A program made the position numbers and the translations under genes. 64,000 nucleotides of DNA, taken from NCBI RefSeq assembly GCF_018446385.1, contig NC_056005.1:94268984-94332983 (forward strand), given 5' to 3'. Positions 1 to 11,053 of this stretch are shown piece after piece. The stretch comes from Zingiber officinale. Taxonomy: Eukaryota; Streptophyta; Magnoliopsida; Zingiberales; Zingiberaceae. Numbering within the stretch: position 1 is the first letter of the stretch; every line of letters starts with the position of its first letter. The notes beneath the pieces were generated by a model. That model saw only the letters and a list, made by a program, of their open reading frames with translations, was not told where the DNA came from and ran no database searches.

Positions 1-1262
1 ACCAAGGCTATATTTATAGCCTTGGTCGGGGCGCCTGGAAGGGTTCCGGGCGCCCTGGGGGGATAAAACTTTATCCCCCAACGTTCAGATCGAGTTTGAC
101 TCGATCTGGTCAAAAACCTCATTCCGGGCGCCCCGGATGGTTCCGGGCGCCCCGGACCCCAAAAGTCAACTCTGGTTGACTTTTTCCGTCTGGTCGCTCC
201 GCTTCGGTTCAGCTCGTCTCGGTCCGGGTCTTCTGTTCCGGCTCCACTAGCTTGGGTGATCTCGGCCATCCGGAATAGGGCTCACCCGAACCCATGTTCC
301 GGCCTTCTCCTCGAGCAGCCTTCCTTCCCGGTTTCTCGTCCCTCGAACGCCGCGCACGTTCTTCTCGTCCACCGGTGTACTCTTCCGCGGACACCTCGTC
401 CCTCGGACGCACCGAGCCCGTCGGCTCTCTCCCGTGCCGTCCTTCTCGCTAGCCGCGTCTTCCGCTCGACTTCCTGTGTTCCTAAGTTCCTGCACACTTA
501 GACACAAGGGTTAAACAACGCAGTACCTAACTTAACTTGTTTGATCACATCAAAACACCTCGGGGTTCCAACAATCTCATATTGACTCATTTGGGCATGG
601 CCATGCACTTCGTGGTCTCACTCTATCAAGAATATCGATGTTACTCCCGTCATATAGGAGGGATATATCCCATCTACATGACTCACATCCCTCTGCATAA
701 TTCGTTACATACCAGTAATCGCCTTTATAGTCCACCCAGTTACGGGTGACGTTTGACGAAACCAAAGTATATAACTCCTTATGTAGGGATCCATGGTGAC
801 TTCAAGTCTAAGGACTAGTAGTCATACTAATAGCCACATGAGAAAGTATATAACACTCATATAACGATCCATGATACTTTCTCATGGCGGGTCATTCAGT
901 ATACATTCTCTAATATATACCCATGTGTCAACTTGATATCTCTATATCCATGACTCGTGAGATCAAGTCATCGAGTTGACCTACATGCTAGTCTTATTGC
1001 ATTAACATTGTCCCTGAATGTTAATACTCGACTAGGAATGATTAAGAGTAGTGTTCCCTATATCATCTCACTATCGATTCAACCAATCGATTGATATAGG
1101 TAAGAACCTTCTACTCAAGGACGTTATTATACTTAGTTTATTTGGCACCAATACAAGTAAGTATAATAACCAAAAAACCAAATGCCTTTATTTATATAGA
1201 ATATGATACAACAAGTCCAAAATACAATCATCAAATGATTGACTCTAGGGCTCTAGCTAACA
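1..1262 (-). mobile_element. Partial Copia/SIRE-like LTR (minus strand)
   Basis: On the minus strand the segment starts at 1262 with TGTTAGCTAGAGCCC and runs off the left edge of the window, so only one LTR boundary is visible. The TGTTAG start, the long AT-rich U3-like stretch and a GC-rich block of repeated GGCGCC motifs (about 30-150) resemble SIRE/Maximus Copia LTRs. A TATA-like TATAAATATA lies at about 9-18 on the minus strand and would suit an LTR promoter. No coding domain is visible. The assignment to Copia is from LTR appearance only. It could instead be a solo LTR, since no internal region is seen. Confidence 0.6.
9..18 (-). promoter_or_regulatory. TATA-like box of the LTR
   Basis: The minus strand reads TATAAATATA inside a near-palindrome that spans positions 1-26 (ACCAAGG arms). 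It lies about 1.24 kb inside the LTR start, a plausible U3 promoter position. The transcription start would fall outside the window. Confidence 0.4.
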
Positions 1263-1910
1263 GCAAGTTGTCGGACCGGTTCCGGTTCATTGGCTGTAAA
1301 ACCGGCGAACCGCCGGTTAACCGACGGGTTGAACCGGCGGTTCAGCCACAATTTTTTTTTCTTTAAACAGCTTGAATCGCCGGTTAACCGGCGGTTCATA
1401 GCCGTTGGAAACGCCGGTTAACCGGCGGTTCGTAGCCGTTGGGAGAGTTTTTTGGGTATATTTTTTCAACGGTTAGGATCATTTGACTGTTTTTTGATCA
1501 ATGACTATGATTTAGTGTCCGTTACTATCAAAACTCTATAAATAGAGAGCTCATTTCATCATTTTTCACACATATCTTCTCTACTCTTAATCTCATTTTC
1601 ATATTCTCTAATCTCTACACGCTTTCGTTTCCAATTTTCAATTACAATGGAAAGAGGTCGCGGAGGTGCATCATCTCGAGTTCGGAAGGGAAAGCAAATA
1701 ATGAATCCGCAGTAGGAGTGTAACGACCCAATTTTCCCTATTTCGAGTTCTAAAAGTCCTTATAAAAATCTGGAAATGCTTTTAAAATATTCTAGAGATT
1801 TTTAGGAATTTTTAGAGTATTTTTATGCAATTTTTGGAGTTCGTTTGGTATTTTTACCCAGAGGAAGAAGTTTTTAAAAAAAAAAAAAAGAAAAAAAAAT
1901 AAAGTTTGTA

Positions 1911-1976
1911 GAAGCTGGGGTTCGAACCCAGCTCCTCGGCCCAAGCAGAAATCGGCCCAACCAGCTGAGCTACACA
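1911..1976 (-). other. tRNA-like segment 1 in solo LTR (A-box/B-box)
   Basis: Read on the minus strand, TAGCTCAGCTGG (complement of about 1961-1972) resembles a Pol III A box and D arm. GGTTCGAACC at 1919-1928 is a canonical B box and T arm. The spacing is that of a tRNA. The acceptor stem pairs poorly, so this is a tRNA-like relic rather than a called tRNA gene. Confidence 0.5.
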
Positions 1977-2050
1977 GTTTTGTTACTCATATATGGAGCG
2001 ATATATATTTAACTAGTAGTTAGGAACAGTAGAATAAATTGGAAATAAAA

Positions 2051-2126
2051 GTGCGCGGCTGAGGAATCGAAGCCGCGACCTGAGATTTGGTTAAAGCCGG
2101 GCTGACCAAGTGTGCTAGCGATCGTT
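2051..2126 (-). other. tRNA-like segment 2 in solo LTR
   Basis: On the minus strand GCTAGCACACTTGGTCAGC (complement of 2101-2119) is A-box-like and GGCTTCGATTCC (complement of 2072-2083) is B-box-like. It is the second of three such segments about 140 bp apart in the same orientation. It is not a confident functional tRNA. Confidence 0.45.
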
Positions 2127-2199
2127 TCTTATTTGAAAAGGAGAAATATTCTATTTAAGAAGTAGTTAATGAATAGGAAATAAATAGGAAGGAAAAATG

Positions 2200-2275
2200 G
2201 TTGCAGCCAAGTTTCGAACCCATGCGCTAGGCGTTAAGCAGAACGCAGCCCACCAACAGACCAGCTGAACTTTTC
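2200..2275 (-). other. tRNA-like segment 3 in solo LTR
   Basis: On the minus strand GTTCAGCTGGTC (complement of 2259-2270) is A-box-like and GGGTTCGAAAC (complement of about 2211-2222) is B-box-like. The arrangement and spacing match the two neighbouring segments. Confidence 0.45.
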
Positions 2276-3644
2276 TTAATAAAACCCGAATCAAGTTATA
2301 TTTAAGCAATAGTTAGTTAACAGAATATTAAAGTTATAAGAAGAGAACTTAGGTTTTCCCCGTGACAAAAATCTTCTCTTCTCCTCTTCTCACGCGACGG
2401 CGCATCTCTCCACGGGGGAAACCGCAGCGAGCAAAGCTAGGGCATTGCGGTGGCCGGCGAGCACTCTTCTCCGAGAGGTCATCACACCACCGAGCTCCTC
2501 TCGTCAAGAAGAGGCGCGAGCACAAGAAGAAGCCGAGTATTTCAAGCCTCCGAGCCCTAGATCTTCTTCCTCTCCTTCGGTTGTAAGTCCAAGCAAATCC
2601 CGGTGAGTTGCTTCTCACCTGCAGTAGGAGTTGTTCCGAGCTTCGATTTGTTTTCATGGCTTTCGGATTTTACGTTGTAGAGTTTAGATCTTGTTGCTTT
2701 AGAAGCTTGCTGCCGTGTATGGAGATTTCGGATTCTTGATTTCTTCAAGATAACTTATAGTTTTGGGGACAGGTTCAGGTTTTCTTTGAAGATGTGTTCC
2801 CTTTCTGCTTTGTTGTTTCTTGTGAGCAAATTTTGGATCGGATTCAAGGTTGTTTATGTTCCTTAGTAGACTTATTCTTTTGTAGCTTAATTAGACATGC
2901 CAATTTGATTTCCTTTATAGCTTACTGGACCAGCATGTGTTTATTAGGCATTTTAGCTTCAGTTTTGATGTATATACAAATATATGCACATTGAGTATTA
3001 TGAGTTAGTTTAAATTGTTGGTTCCTTTAGTTTTCTGCCGTGAGTCTTAAAGGAAGAATATGCATGATTAAGTTTGGTTTTTGGATGCCCTAACTAATGT
3101 TTCGAGCATGAACAGTTTTAAGCTTAAGGTTGAGTTTTAGTTCCTTCCTTTGTATTCGGATTTTTCCTATGGCTTCCAGATCATGCTTTATAGAATAGGG
3201 TAGCTAGGGACCTATTTGCTTGATGCTTATGTTCTGTTATAGCATGCTTAAAGGTATTTATTTGCTTGATGCTTGTGTTCTGTTATAGCATGCATGTCCT
3301 AAATTTAGTCTTGTACATGTGCAGATTGATATTTAATTTATATCATTGAAACAGGCATTATAAAGGTTTTAATTCCAGCATGTATTAGTTTTGTTTTGTG
3401 CTATTTGCTGGATATGAATAAGCATGCTTTTATTAGCAAATGCAGAACTTAGTTGAGTTCCTTTCATTGCTGTTTAGTATTTCCTGATGAAGCATGATAT
3501 ACTGTTAATTCCATGCAGCAATGATTCCTTTATTTTCTAGATTCTATTGCATGCCTAGTAGTTGAATTGGTTTTACAATCACAGCATGCTTAAGTTGTTC
3601 TAGTTTCTTATTTGCTATTGGAATAACATGAGCAGTCCTACTTT

Positions 3645-3770
3645 TATAGCATGCAGATTTTAGATAAGCTTAGTATGCAGATTTTGATAAACTTATTATG
3701 CAGATTTTTATTAAGTTTTACATGCAGATTTATGTTAAGCTTTGTATACAGATTTTCAGTACGTAGAGTG
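3645..3770 (+). repeat. Short tandem repeat of about 30 bp in solo LTR
   Basis: About five imperfect copies of a unit built on ATGCAGATTTT followed by an AAGCTT/AAACTT-like tail lie in a row. They are part of the LTR and noncoding. Confidence 0.6.
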
Positions 3771-4326
3771 TGTTCTAGTGCACACCAGGTGCTTGATAAA
3801 ATGCTTAGCTCAATATAATGCTACAGTAGGCATTTTAATAGCTCAGTTAATGCAATAGAAGCATTTAAAATAACTTATTTAGTCTTGCTTCAGCTTATAT
3901 GGGACTACGGTCCAATGGGTGGGCTCCCACAGTCGCCTCTAGGTTCAGATAACCTAGTTCTAGGTTCAGATAACCTAGTAAAAGCAAGATAAGAAAATTA
4001 GCTATGAAATCAGTATTTTATTTTCAGCAATGGCACTGTACTGGATTAGATATCCATTGGGTTGGGCTCCCACAGTCGTCCCTAGGTTTAGATAACCTAG
4101 TAACCCTACTAGACTCGGAACTTGCAATCCCGGGTTTAGTTAGGGATGCGCGCACAGCAAGTACAGTTGCCGGGCCCATCAGCAACATGATTATTATTTT
4201 GATCTATTATGTAAATAGTTTTCAAAACTTCACAAATTAGTTATGTGAATACAAGTTAGACTCAGTTTAGCATTAATTAGATCAGCTATTGTATCAGTTC
4301 AGTTTCCTATTGATATACATGATAGT

Positions 4327-4615
4327 TCTATGATTAGCTATACATGTTTAGTATTTCAGTTAGCATGATTTCTTTGCTATTTATGAGCATGATTAGCTAT
4401 ACATGTTTAGTATTTCAGTTAGCATGATTTCTTTGCTATTTATGAGCATGATTAGCTATACATGTTTAGTATTTCAGTTAGTTAGATTTCTTTGCTATTT
4501 ATGAGCATGATTAGCTTTACATGTTAGCTTGTCAGTTAGTTCCTTTGCTATTTATGAGCATGAGTAGCTTTACATGTTAGCATTCAGTTTTAGCATGTTT
4601 TTATTCATATACATG
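4327..4615 (+). repeat. Tandem repeat of about 59 bp in solo LTR
   Basis: About five copies of a unit containing ATTAGCTATACATGTTTAG and TTTGCTATTTATGAGCATG follow one another. The last copies are shorter and more diverged. They are noncoding and may explain part of the length difference from the 2.39 kb sister LTR. Confidence 0.75.
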
Positions 4616-7557
4616 CATATCGAGTTTTTGTGAGTAGATAGCGCTCACTAAGCTTTATGCTTATAGACTGCATTTCCTCCTACTGCAGATAAAGGAAAAG
4701 TGCGACAAGGAGGTGGTGATGAAGGTGTGTTATGCCAGGACTATGGAGAGATCATGAGTTTGCTAAGGAAACTGTCAAGACTCCTTTTGAGTTTTCTTTC
4801 AGTTATTAAGTTGATAGAGATTGTATTAGTTGTTTCCTTTGTCTATGTTGATTAATTGAGTCTATTCCGCATTGTTAGTTGAGTTATTTCCTATTGTTGG
4901 AGCTATATAGTTTCCTATTGCTAGAATAGTTTCTTTTTAGTGTCGTGTTATTATTTCTGCGTGGTTGTGAAAAATATGTTCCAGCCGCCTGTGGCTGTGT
5001 ATATAGTGTTTGTATCCCAGTTTGGGGTCACCGGTACAGGGGAGACTCTGCCGAAATTTTTCGGTAGGGATTTCTCGAAGTTAAGTAGCGTACCTGTTAA
5101 GTAGAGTTAGTAGTCAAGTAACGGTCACCTTTAGAGAGTAGTAGTAGTGTAGAAAGGTGGGTCGTTACAAGGAGGACCCCAACATTCAATCCACCGATGA
5201 TGAGATCGAGCATCTTTCGAATTCGACACCCGAAACACAAGGAAGTACCAATGCAATTACTTCTAAGGTTCGGAAACTTCTTCCTCTAAAGTCTTCTATT
5301 TTCACTAAATATTTTGAGAATGTCACTCTTCCGTCGGGAGAAATGCGTGTAAAATGTAAGCACTGCAATGCTTCCTACAAATTCCAAGCTGGCGGCGGCT
5401 ATGGGTTGTTGAAACGACATGTAGAAACGAAGCACCCGACGGAATATGGACTCGATCGTTCTCAAATACAATTATCAAGATTTTCTTCAACAAGCGGTAG
5501 TATCGATGCCGGTTTATTTTTATATTCGGATAATAAATTAAGAGAATCATTAGCTAAATTTGTTTCCGTAGAACATCTTTCTTTTAGTTTTGGATCTAAA
5601 TACACATTTGAAGATTTTTGTAAAGAATCTCTTAATCCATGTGCTAAATGTGTTCCTAGGACTACACTTACTCGTACAATTTAAAAATTAGTAAAACAAG
5701 GAAAAAAGAATTTAATTGATGAATTTAGTAAATCAGATAATAAAGTTTCTTTATGTTCCGATATTTGGAGTGATCATTGGCAAACACATTCGTATATGAG
5801 TGTGACTTGCCATTGGATCGATAACTCTTGGAACATCCAAAAAAAATTATTAGCTTATAGAGTTTTGATGAATCACATAATGCTCATAATATCGCACAAT
5901 TATTATTATTAATTTTAGAAGAATATGATTTAACTCATAAAATATTTTCAATATCATTAGATAATGCTAGTTTCAATAGCGCTTGTATAGATGATCTAAA
6001 ATTTGTTGTCAACCTATTATTGGAGGTTTATTTTTTCATATTCGTTGTGTATGTCATGTTTTAAATTTATGTGTTCAAGATGGTTTACAAATTTTAGAAA
6101 GTTATATTAAACCAATTAGAATTGCAATTTCTTATTTATGGTCTCATCCATCTATAATGAAATAATGGGGTAGGTTTTATAAATTTAATGGAATGAGACC
6201 TAAAATATTTCCACGTGATGTACGAACACGTTGGAATTCAACATACCAATTATTACAAGATTCATTTCAATATAAAGAATTATTATGTTCATTTTTTGCA
6301 CAAAACACTAATACTAATATATATTTATTTTCACAACAATTGAATATTTGTAGTAGTATTTGTGAAATTTTAAAAGTATTTAATGATGCAACCGAACAAC
6401 TTTCTGGTGTTTATTATCCCACTGCTCAATTAGTTTTAGAAAATTTCTAATATAGTATTAGTTTTAAATGAACATATTAATAATCTCCTTGCATCTTAGC
6501 TATGAAAACTAATTGGAAAAAATATTTTTATTTAATTCCTGAAATTTATTTAATTACATTTGCTTTAGATCCTAAATTTAAATTAGAAGTTTTTACAAGA
6601 AATGTTAACTTTATATTATGATGCTTTAATTCCAATTAAATATTCTTCTTCACCTGATCTAGTTAATATTATATATAATATTTGAATTTATTTATATGAT
6701 ATTTATAATTAATATTATGTAAAATATGGAACACAAATTAATATTTCTGAAATACAACAAATTACTAGTAGTAATTTAAAACTTACAAAAGCACAACTCT
6801 TATTAAAAAAACGGACAAAACGTCCACGAGGATCCTCAATTTCCACACAGAAACTTGAGAATTATTTTACGACTTCTTTTGATTTTAATGAAGCAGATAA
6901 CAAAAACTTCGATATCTTAAAGTGATGATCACAGAAGGCTCAAAGCTTTCCCGTTCTCTCCGTGATCGCAAAAGAAATTTTAATTTGTCCAGTGTCAACT
7001 GTTGCTGTGGAGCAGACGTTCAGTGCCGGCGGCAACATATTAGATGAACATATTAGATGAACGACGATCAACTTTGTCTCCCGACTCATTGGAAGCCCAA
7101 GCATTACTGGACGATTGGACCAGAGCGGGGAAAAGAATCCAAGGAATGCAACTTTCAGATGACGAAGTTGAAGATTTTGATACTAAAAGAACAAATACGA
7201 CAGGAATAGGAAATAGAAGTGAATGAAAATGTAAAAAGATAAACATGTAAAAGAACTACGTGGGCTTTGATTTCCCTAAAGGAATACGTATGCAACTTAA
7301 ATAAGTGCAAGCCATTTTTTCAATAAATTTTAATTTCTAATTTTTAATGTTTAATTTTTAATTTTTAATTTTTTAACATATTAACCTTGAACCGTGGTGA
7401 ACCGTGACGAACCGTGAACCGAACTGTGAACCGACTGTTCTGAACCGTGAACCGTAACCATCTTGGGCGGTTAAGATTAAGGGTCGACCTGCCTGGAACC
7501 GTCAAACTGACGGTTTCGAACCATCGAACCGTCGGTTTCGAATCATGGTCAGGTCTG

Positions 7558-7831
7558 ATTATAGATATCACTCGGGATCGGACTCAATCATTAGTAATTA
7601 GAGGGGGTAAAAAGAAAATAAAATTCTCGGGAGGAAATACTCATTAAAGAAAATATGAGGGGTTAGAAGCGTAGTCCAGTGTGCCCCGGTCTTCGCCATC
7701 TCCGTGTCGATCTTTCTCGCTCAAAACCCAAATCTAGAAGAGAGATCTTTCTCCCCTCTTTCTCCCTTCGCGTTCTTCGTGTAGCAGTCGACAAATTGGG
7801 TTGATTCTTCGTCTTGGAGTTGGCGACTCCA
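7558..7831 (+). promoter_or_regulatory. TIP1 proximal upstream region and 5' leader
   Basis: Only about 274 bp separate the likely hAT end from the TIP1 ATG. The stretch from about 7690 to 7775 is pyrimidine-rich (TCTTTCTCCCC and similar), as plant core promoters and leaders often are. No convincing TATA box is visible. Any distal promoter would have to lie inside the transposon. Confidence 0.4.
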
Positions 7832-10800
7832 ATGTCATCGGAGATCGAAGTGGTGGAGGAGGGGGCAGAGGTCACGGGAGGGGCAGCGGCGTCGGGAATG
7901 ACCGAGGAGCCCTTGAAGAACGATGTGTACACGGCGGCCGCGTACGGTGATCTGGAGAAGCTCCAGAGGCTGGTGGAGGTGGAGGGATGCTCCGTCTCGG
8001 AGCCGGATGGGGCCGGGTATTACGCCCTCCAGTGGGCAGCCCTCAATAATCGCACCGCCGTCATCCAGTACATCATCGAGGTAATTCTATCATTCTGGTT
8101 GTGAATTAGGATCTTTAGGACCTTCTGTTTAGATCCGCTGTTGCCTGTTGCTTCTTCTAGTAGTTCTTATTTCCATGGCATGCGCTCTTCTTCCGCTTCT
8201 ACGACTACCATGCATTAGGGACGTTTTGGCCTTTGAGTTTCTAGTGATTTGAGAGTCAAATTTTGTGGTTTGGGTCAGCATGGAGGAGATGTAAATGCTA
8301 CCGACAACACGGGGCAAACAGCCCTCCATTGGAGTTCAGTGCGGGGGCACATCCAAGCTGCCGAGATACTGCTCAAGGAAGGTGCTCGTGTTGATGCCTC
8401 AGACTTGTATGGATATCAGGTCGGGTTTCTGTTTCCAATTATTGCCAACAAATTGTCTTTTTCAAGTTCTTATGAATATGCATGCATCATATTGATATGT
8501 ATGAAAATGTACGCATGTTTATGGATCAATTACTACAGCGATAGCAATCACTCTTTACTAGTGTGGCCAACGATTAAATTTGAAAATGTCTGTATCAAAC
8601 TAACCTAGATAGGAATGTGGAAGAAAATCAACTTTGTAGGCATACCTCTCTAATCTCTATTCTGTTGTTCTTTCATGGATTTCATTTGTAGTTTGAGGTT
8701 TTTCAGTCTCCATGTATGTTTATTGATCTATTCTACTGAGATAGCAACCAATCCGTACTAGGGCGTGACCTACAATTCAACTTCGAGATCTTTGTGTCAA
8801 ATTAATCTAGATTGTTGGGTTACAAACTAGATAAGAATGTGGAAGACATTCAATTTTGGAAACATCAACTCTCTTCTGTTGTTCTTTTATAGATTCCATC
8901 TGGGGTTTGATATTTGTACAATCTTAAACTGGTCTGCATGCATGAACTTTTGTTTAAATTGAACATCCCTTGTACATTTTTTTCTCGATCGTGTTACTCG
9001 TACTTTAATCTTAATATATTGGATCTTAATTTATGAGATGACAATTTGCATATACGAGCTGAAGATACCTCAATATATGGGATCGTAACCTCTTTTATAG
9101 ACTCAATTTTGATACCAATTAATGCAGAAGAAACTAATCATGCCTGTAAAAAAGCTCAAACTCACAACTTACAAAAAGTTAAGAAATATTATTAAGCGGA
9201 AGATACCTTAATATATGGGATCTTTACCCCTTTTATAGACTCGATGGAGTTGAAATTTTCTTTGTGGTGGAGAATGATGTAGTCTAGGGTTTTATTTTAT
9301 TTCTGCTATTTTTAAATAAACATGGCTTACAATTATTTAGGTGATGTTAGAATTTTGTAAGACAACCAAGTCAATTTTTTACAGGGTCTTATTTTGAATC
9401 TATAAACTGGTTTAGGATCACATGTATTGGGGAATCTTCAGCTTAATAATATTTCCCTATTTGTGAGTTGGGAGTTCAAGGTTTTTTTGGAGGTGGCATG
9501 TTAGTTGGTGTTGCTCCATTTATACATTAGCAAACCGGTTTAGTATGAGATGTAAGATATAAAAATATGATTTTATAATTACTCATAAACTGTAAAATAT
9601 TCTCTGTGGAAGTCTTTTTTATCAAGTTCCCATGATTGGTTTTTTTTTTCTTGTTGAAAGTTGAAACAAGTAAATGTTTTTAGTTCCATTTGAACAGAAT
9701 GCTATCCTTTGAGCTGTAAAGCCTGGCTTAACTGAACTTGCCAATACAAATACGGTTCTGTTTTTGTATTTCCAGTATGAACCTTGGATATGATCTATTT
9801 ATCAATTTCCACCTGATTGCAGACCACTCATGTTGCAGCACAGTATGGTCAGACAGCATTTATCTATCAAATCATTATAAAATGGAATGCTGATCCTGAT
9901 ATCCCTGATAATGATGGACGGAGTGCTTTACACTGGTACCTGATAATCTGATATATTCTCCTACTTCACTGTAGACATCACATCTTAATTTTCTTTTCTT
10001 CATTAAGGCCTACTAGCATATTAAATTCATAGCTTGATTTGGATAGGAACCGTTTGTGCTAACTCAGAGTTTATGTTTTTTGCACTCCATTTTAGGGCTG
10101 CTTATAAGGGATTTGCTGATTCCATTCGCCTTCTTTTATTTCTAGATGCCTACAGGGGGCGGCAGGATAAAGAGGGTATACCCATTTTTTTGCTAATGTT
10201 TTCTCTTCCTGCCTCTGTAATAAAAAAATTAGCTACTCTGAGTTTTTCATTCTCCTAATAGATTGCACTCCCCTTCATTGGGCTGCTATCAGAGGAAATC
10301 TAGAGGCATGCACAGTTCTAGTTCAAGCAGGGAAGAAAGAGGACTTGATGATTACAGATAGGGCTGGTTTAACTCCTGCTCAACTTGCTTCAGATAAGGG
10401 ACATCATCAAGTTGCTTTTTTCCTTGTAGGTAGCATGCATCTCAAATATTCTGTCTCACAAGATAGTGTCAAATTGTTTGCTCACTGCATGTTATTGCTA
10501 TCTGATGGTAGGAATTCCTATTACCTAGCATCTTGATTTACTTGGTATCGGAGTAGAATGTTTTCAAGTCTAATGTTTCCAGAATAGCGCAGCTATGCAA
10601 ATTTTGGACGTAATCAGTGTCTTAGCTGGTCATCATCCTCATGACATGCGTTAAGAAATTTTCCCAAGTTGGCTTCCATACCAGTATTGAGTGTGTTGAG
10701 AAGTGCATAGTTCTATCCAGTATCCACTCTAAAATAATAGCCATTTGAGAAGTGTGTTGAGGATCTCCATTTGTTGTTTATTATCCACTTCCATTTGATT

Positions 10801-11014
10801 TCTTGCTATTGTGCATAAACTCAAAATCTTAATAATCATATAGTTGTAGCTTCTTTATTTGATGCCATACTAATTATTAATGGTGTGAATATTGCTTATA
10901 AAGAAAGTCCTTTTGATATATATTTATATATAACTCACTGAATATTCAAAAGTTTTAAAAAATTATTTCTAAAATTTTTATTTTAAATTTTCACTTTTTC
11001 AGAAAAATATAATC

Positions 11015-11053
<39 letters not shown>

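Larger units (their letters stand above)
1719..5169 (+). mobile_element. Solo LTR, Gypsy-type (TGTAACGACCC...GGGTCGTTACA), 3451 bp
   Basis: The segment begins TGTAACGACCC and ends GGGTCGTTACA, an 11-bp inverted terminal match with TG...CA ends. It is flanked by the 5-bp direct duplication AGGAG (1714-1718 and 5170-5174). There is no gag or pol, primer site or internal LTR, so this is a solo LTR left by recombination. It shares blocks with the solo LTR at 37956-40345: a TATATGGGACTACGGTCC block near 3897, repeated AACCTAG motifs, and TGCAGATAAAGG near 4684. Ends of this kind are common in plant Ty3/Gypsy chromovirus LTRs, so that lineage is inferred. Three tRNA-like segments lie near its left end. 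Confidence 0.85.
1647..7226 (+). pseudogene. hAT-family transposase pseudogene (BED finger, dimerisation domain)
   Basis: The gene starts at ATG 1647 with a short Arg/Gly-rich N terminus. It is interrupted by the solo LTR at 1719-5169 and resumes in the same frame at 5175. An in-frame TAG sits at 1713-1715, at the insertion site. A BED-type zinc finger follows (CKHC at about 5356-5370, with the HVETKH pair at about 5416-5434). The frame stops at 5682, and later stretches recognisable as RNase H-like hAT core (LCSDIWSDHW near 5752; DVRTRWNSTYQLL near 6220) lie in different frames. The C-terminal dimerisation motif (VEQTFSAGGNILDE) is at about 7008-7050, directly followed by a 13-bp tandem duplication that shifts the frame. 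The tail is acidic and ends at 7226. hAT transposases act as nuclear DDE enzymes; this copy cannot encode one. Confidence 0.8.
1263..7557 (+). mobile_element. Decayed hAT DNA transposon, split by a solo LTR
   Basis: The segment holds a broken hAT transposase gene with a BED zinc finger and a C-terminal dimerisation block. It is bordered on both sides by short repeated CCGGTT/GAACCG motifs (1275-1440 and 7385-7545), as subterminal repeats of hAT elements often are. The right end is probably TGGTCAGGTCTG at 7557, whose complement starts CAGACCTGACC. The left terminus is not clear because it abuts the Copia-like LTR at 1262, and no 8-bp target duplication could be matched. The element reaches to within about 275 bp of the TIP1 start codon. 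Confidence 0.7.

Noticed and set aside
209..507. Overlapping Arg-rich frames in the first 500 bases
   Set aside because: GC-rich LTR sequence opens several frames on both strands; none has a domain.
1911..2275. Functional tRNA genes
   Set aside because: A and B boxes are present but acceptor stems pair poorly and no anticodon loop could be assigned with confidence. They are kept only as tRNA-like segments.
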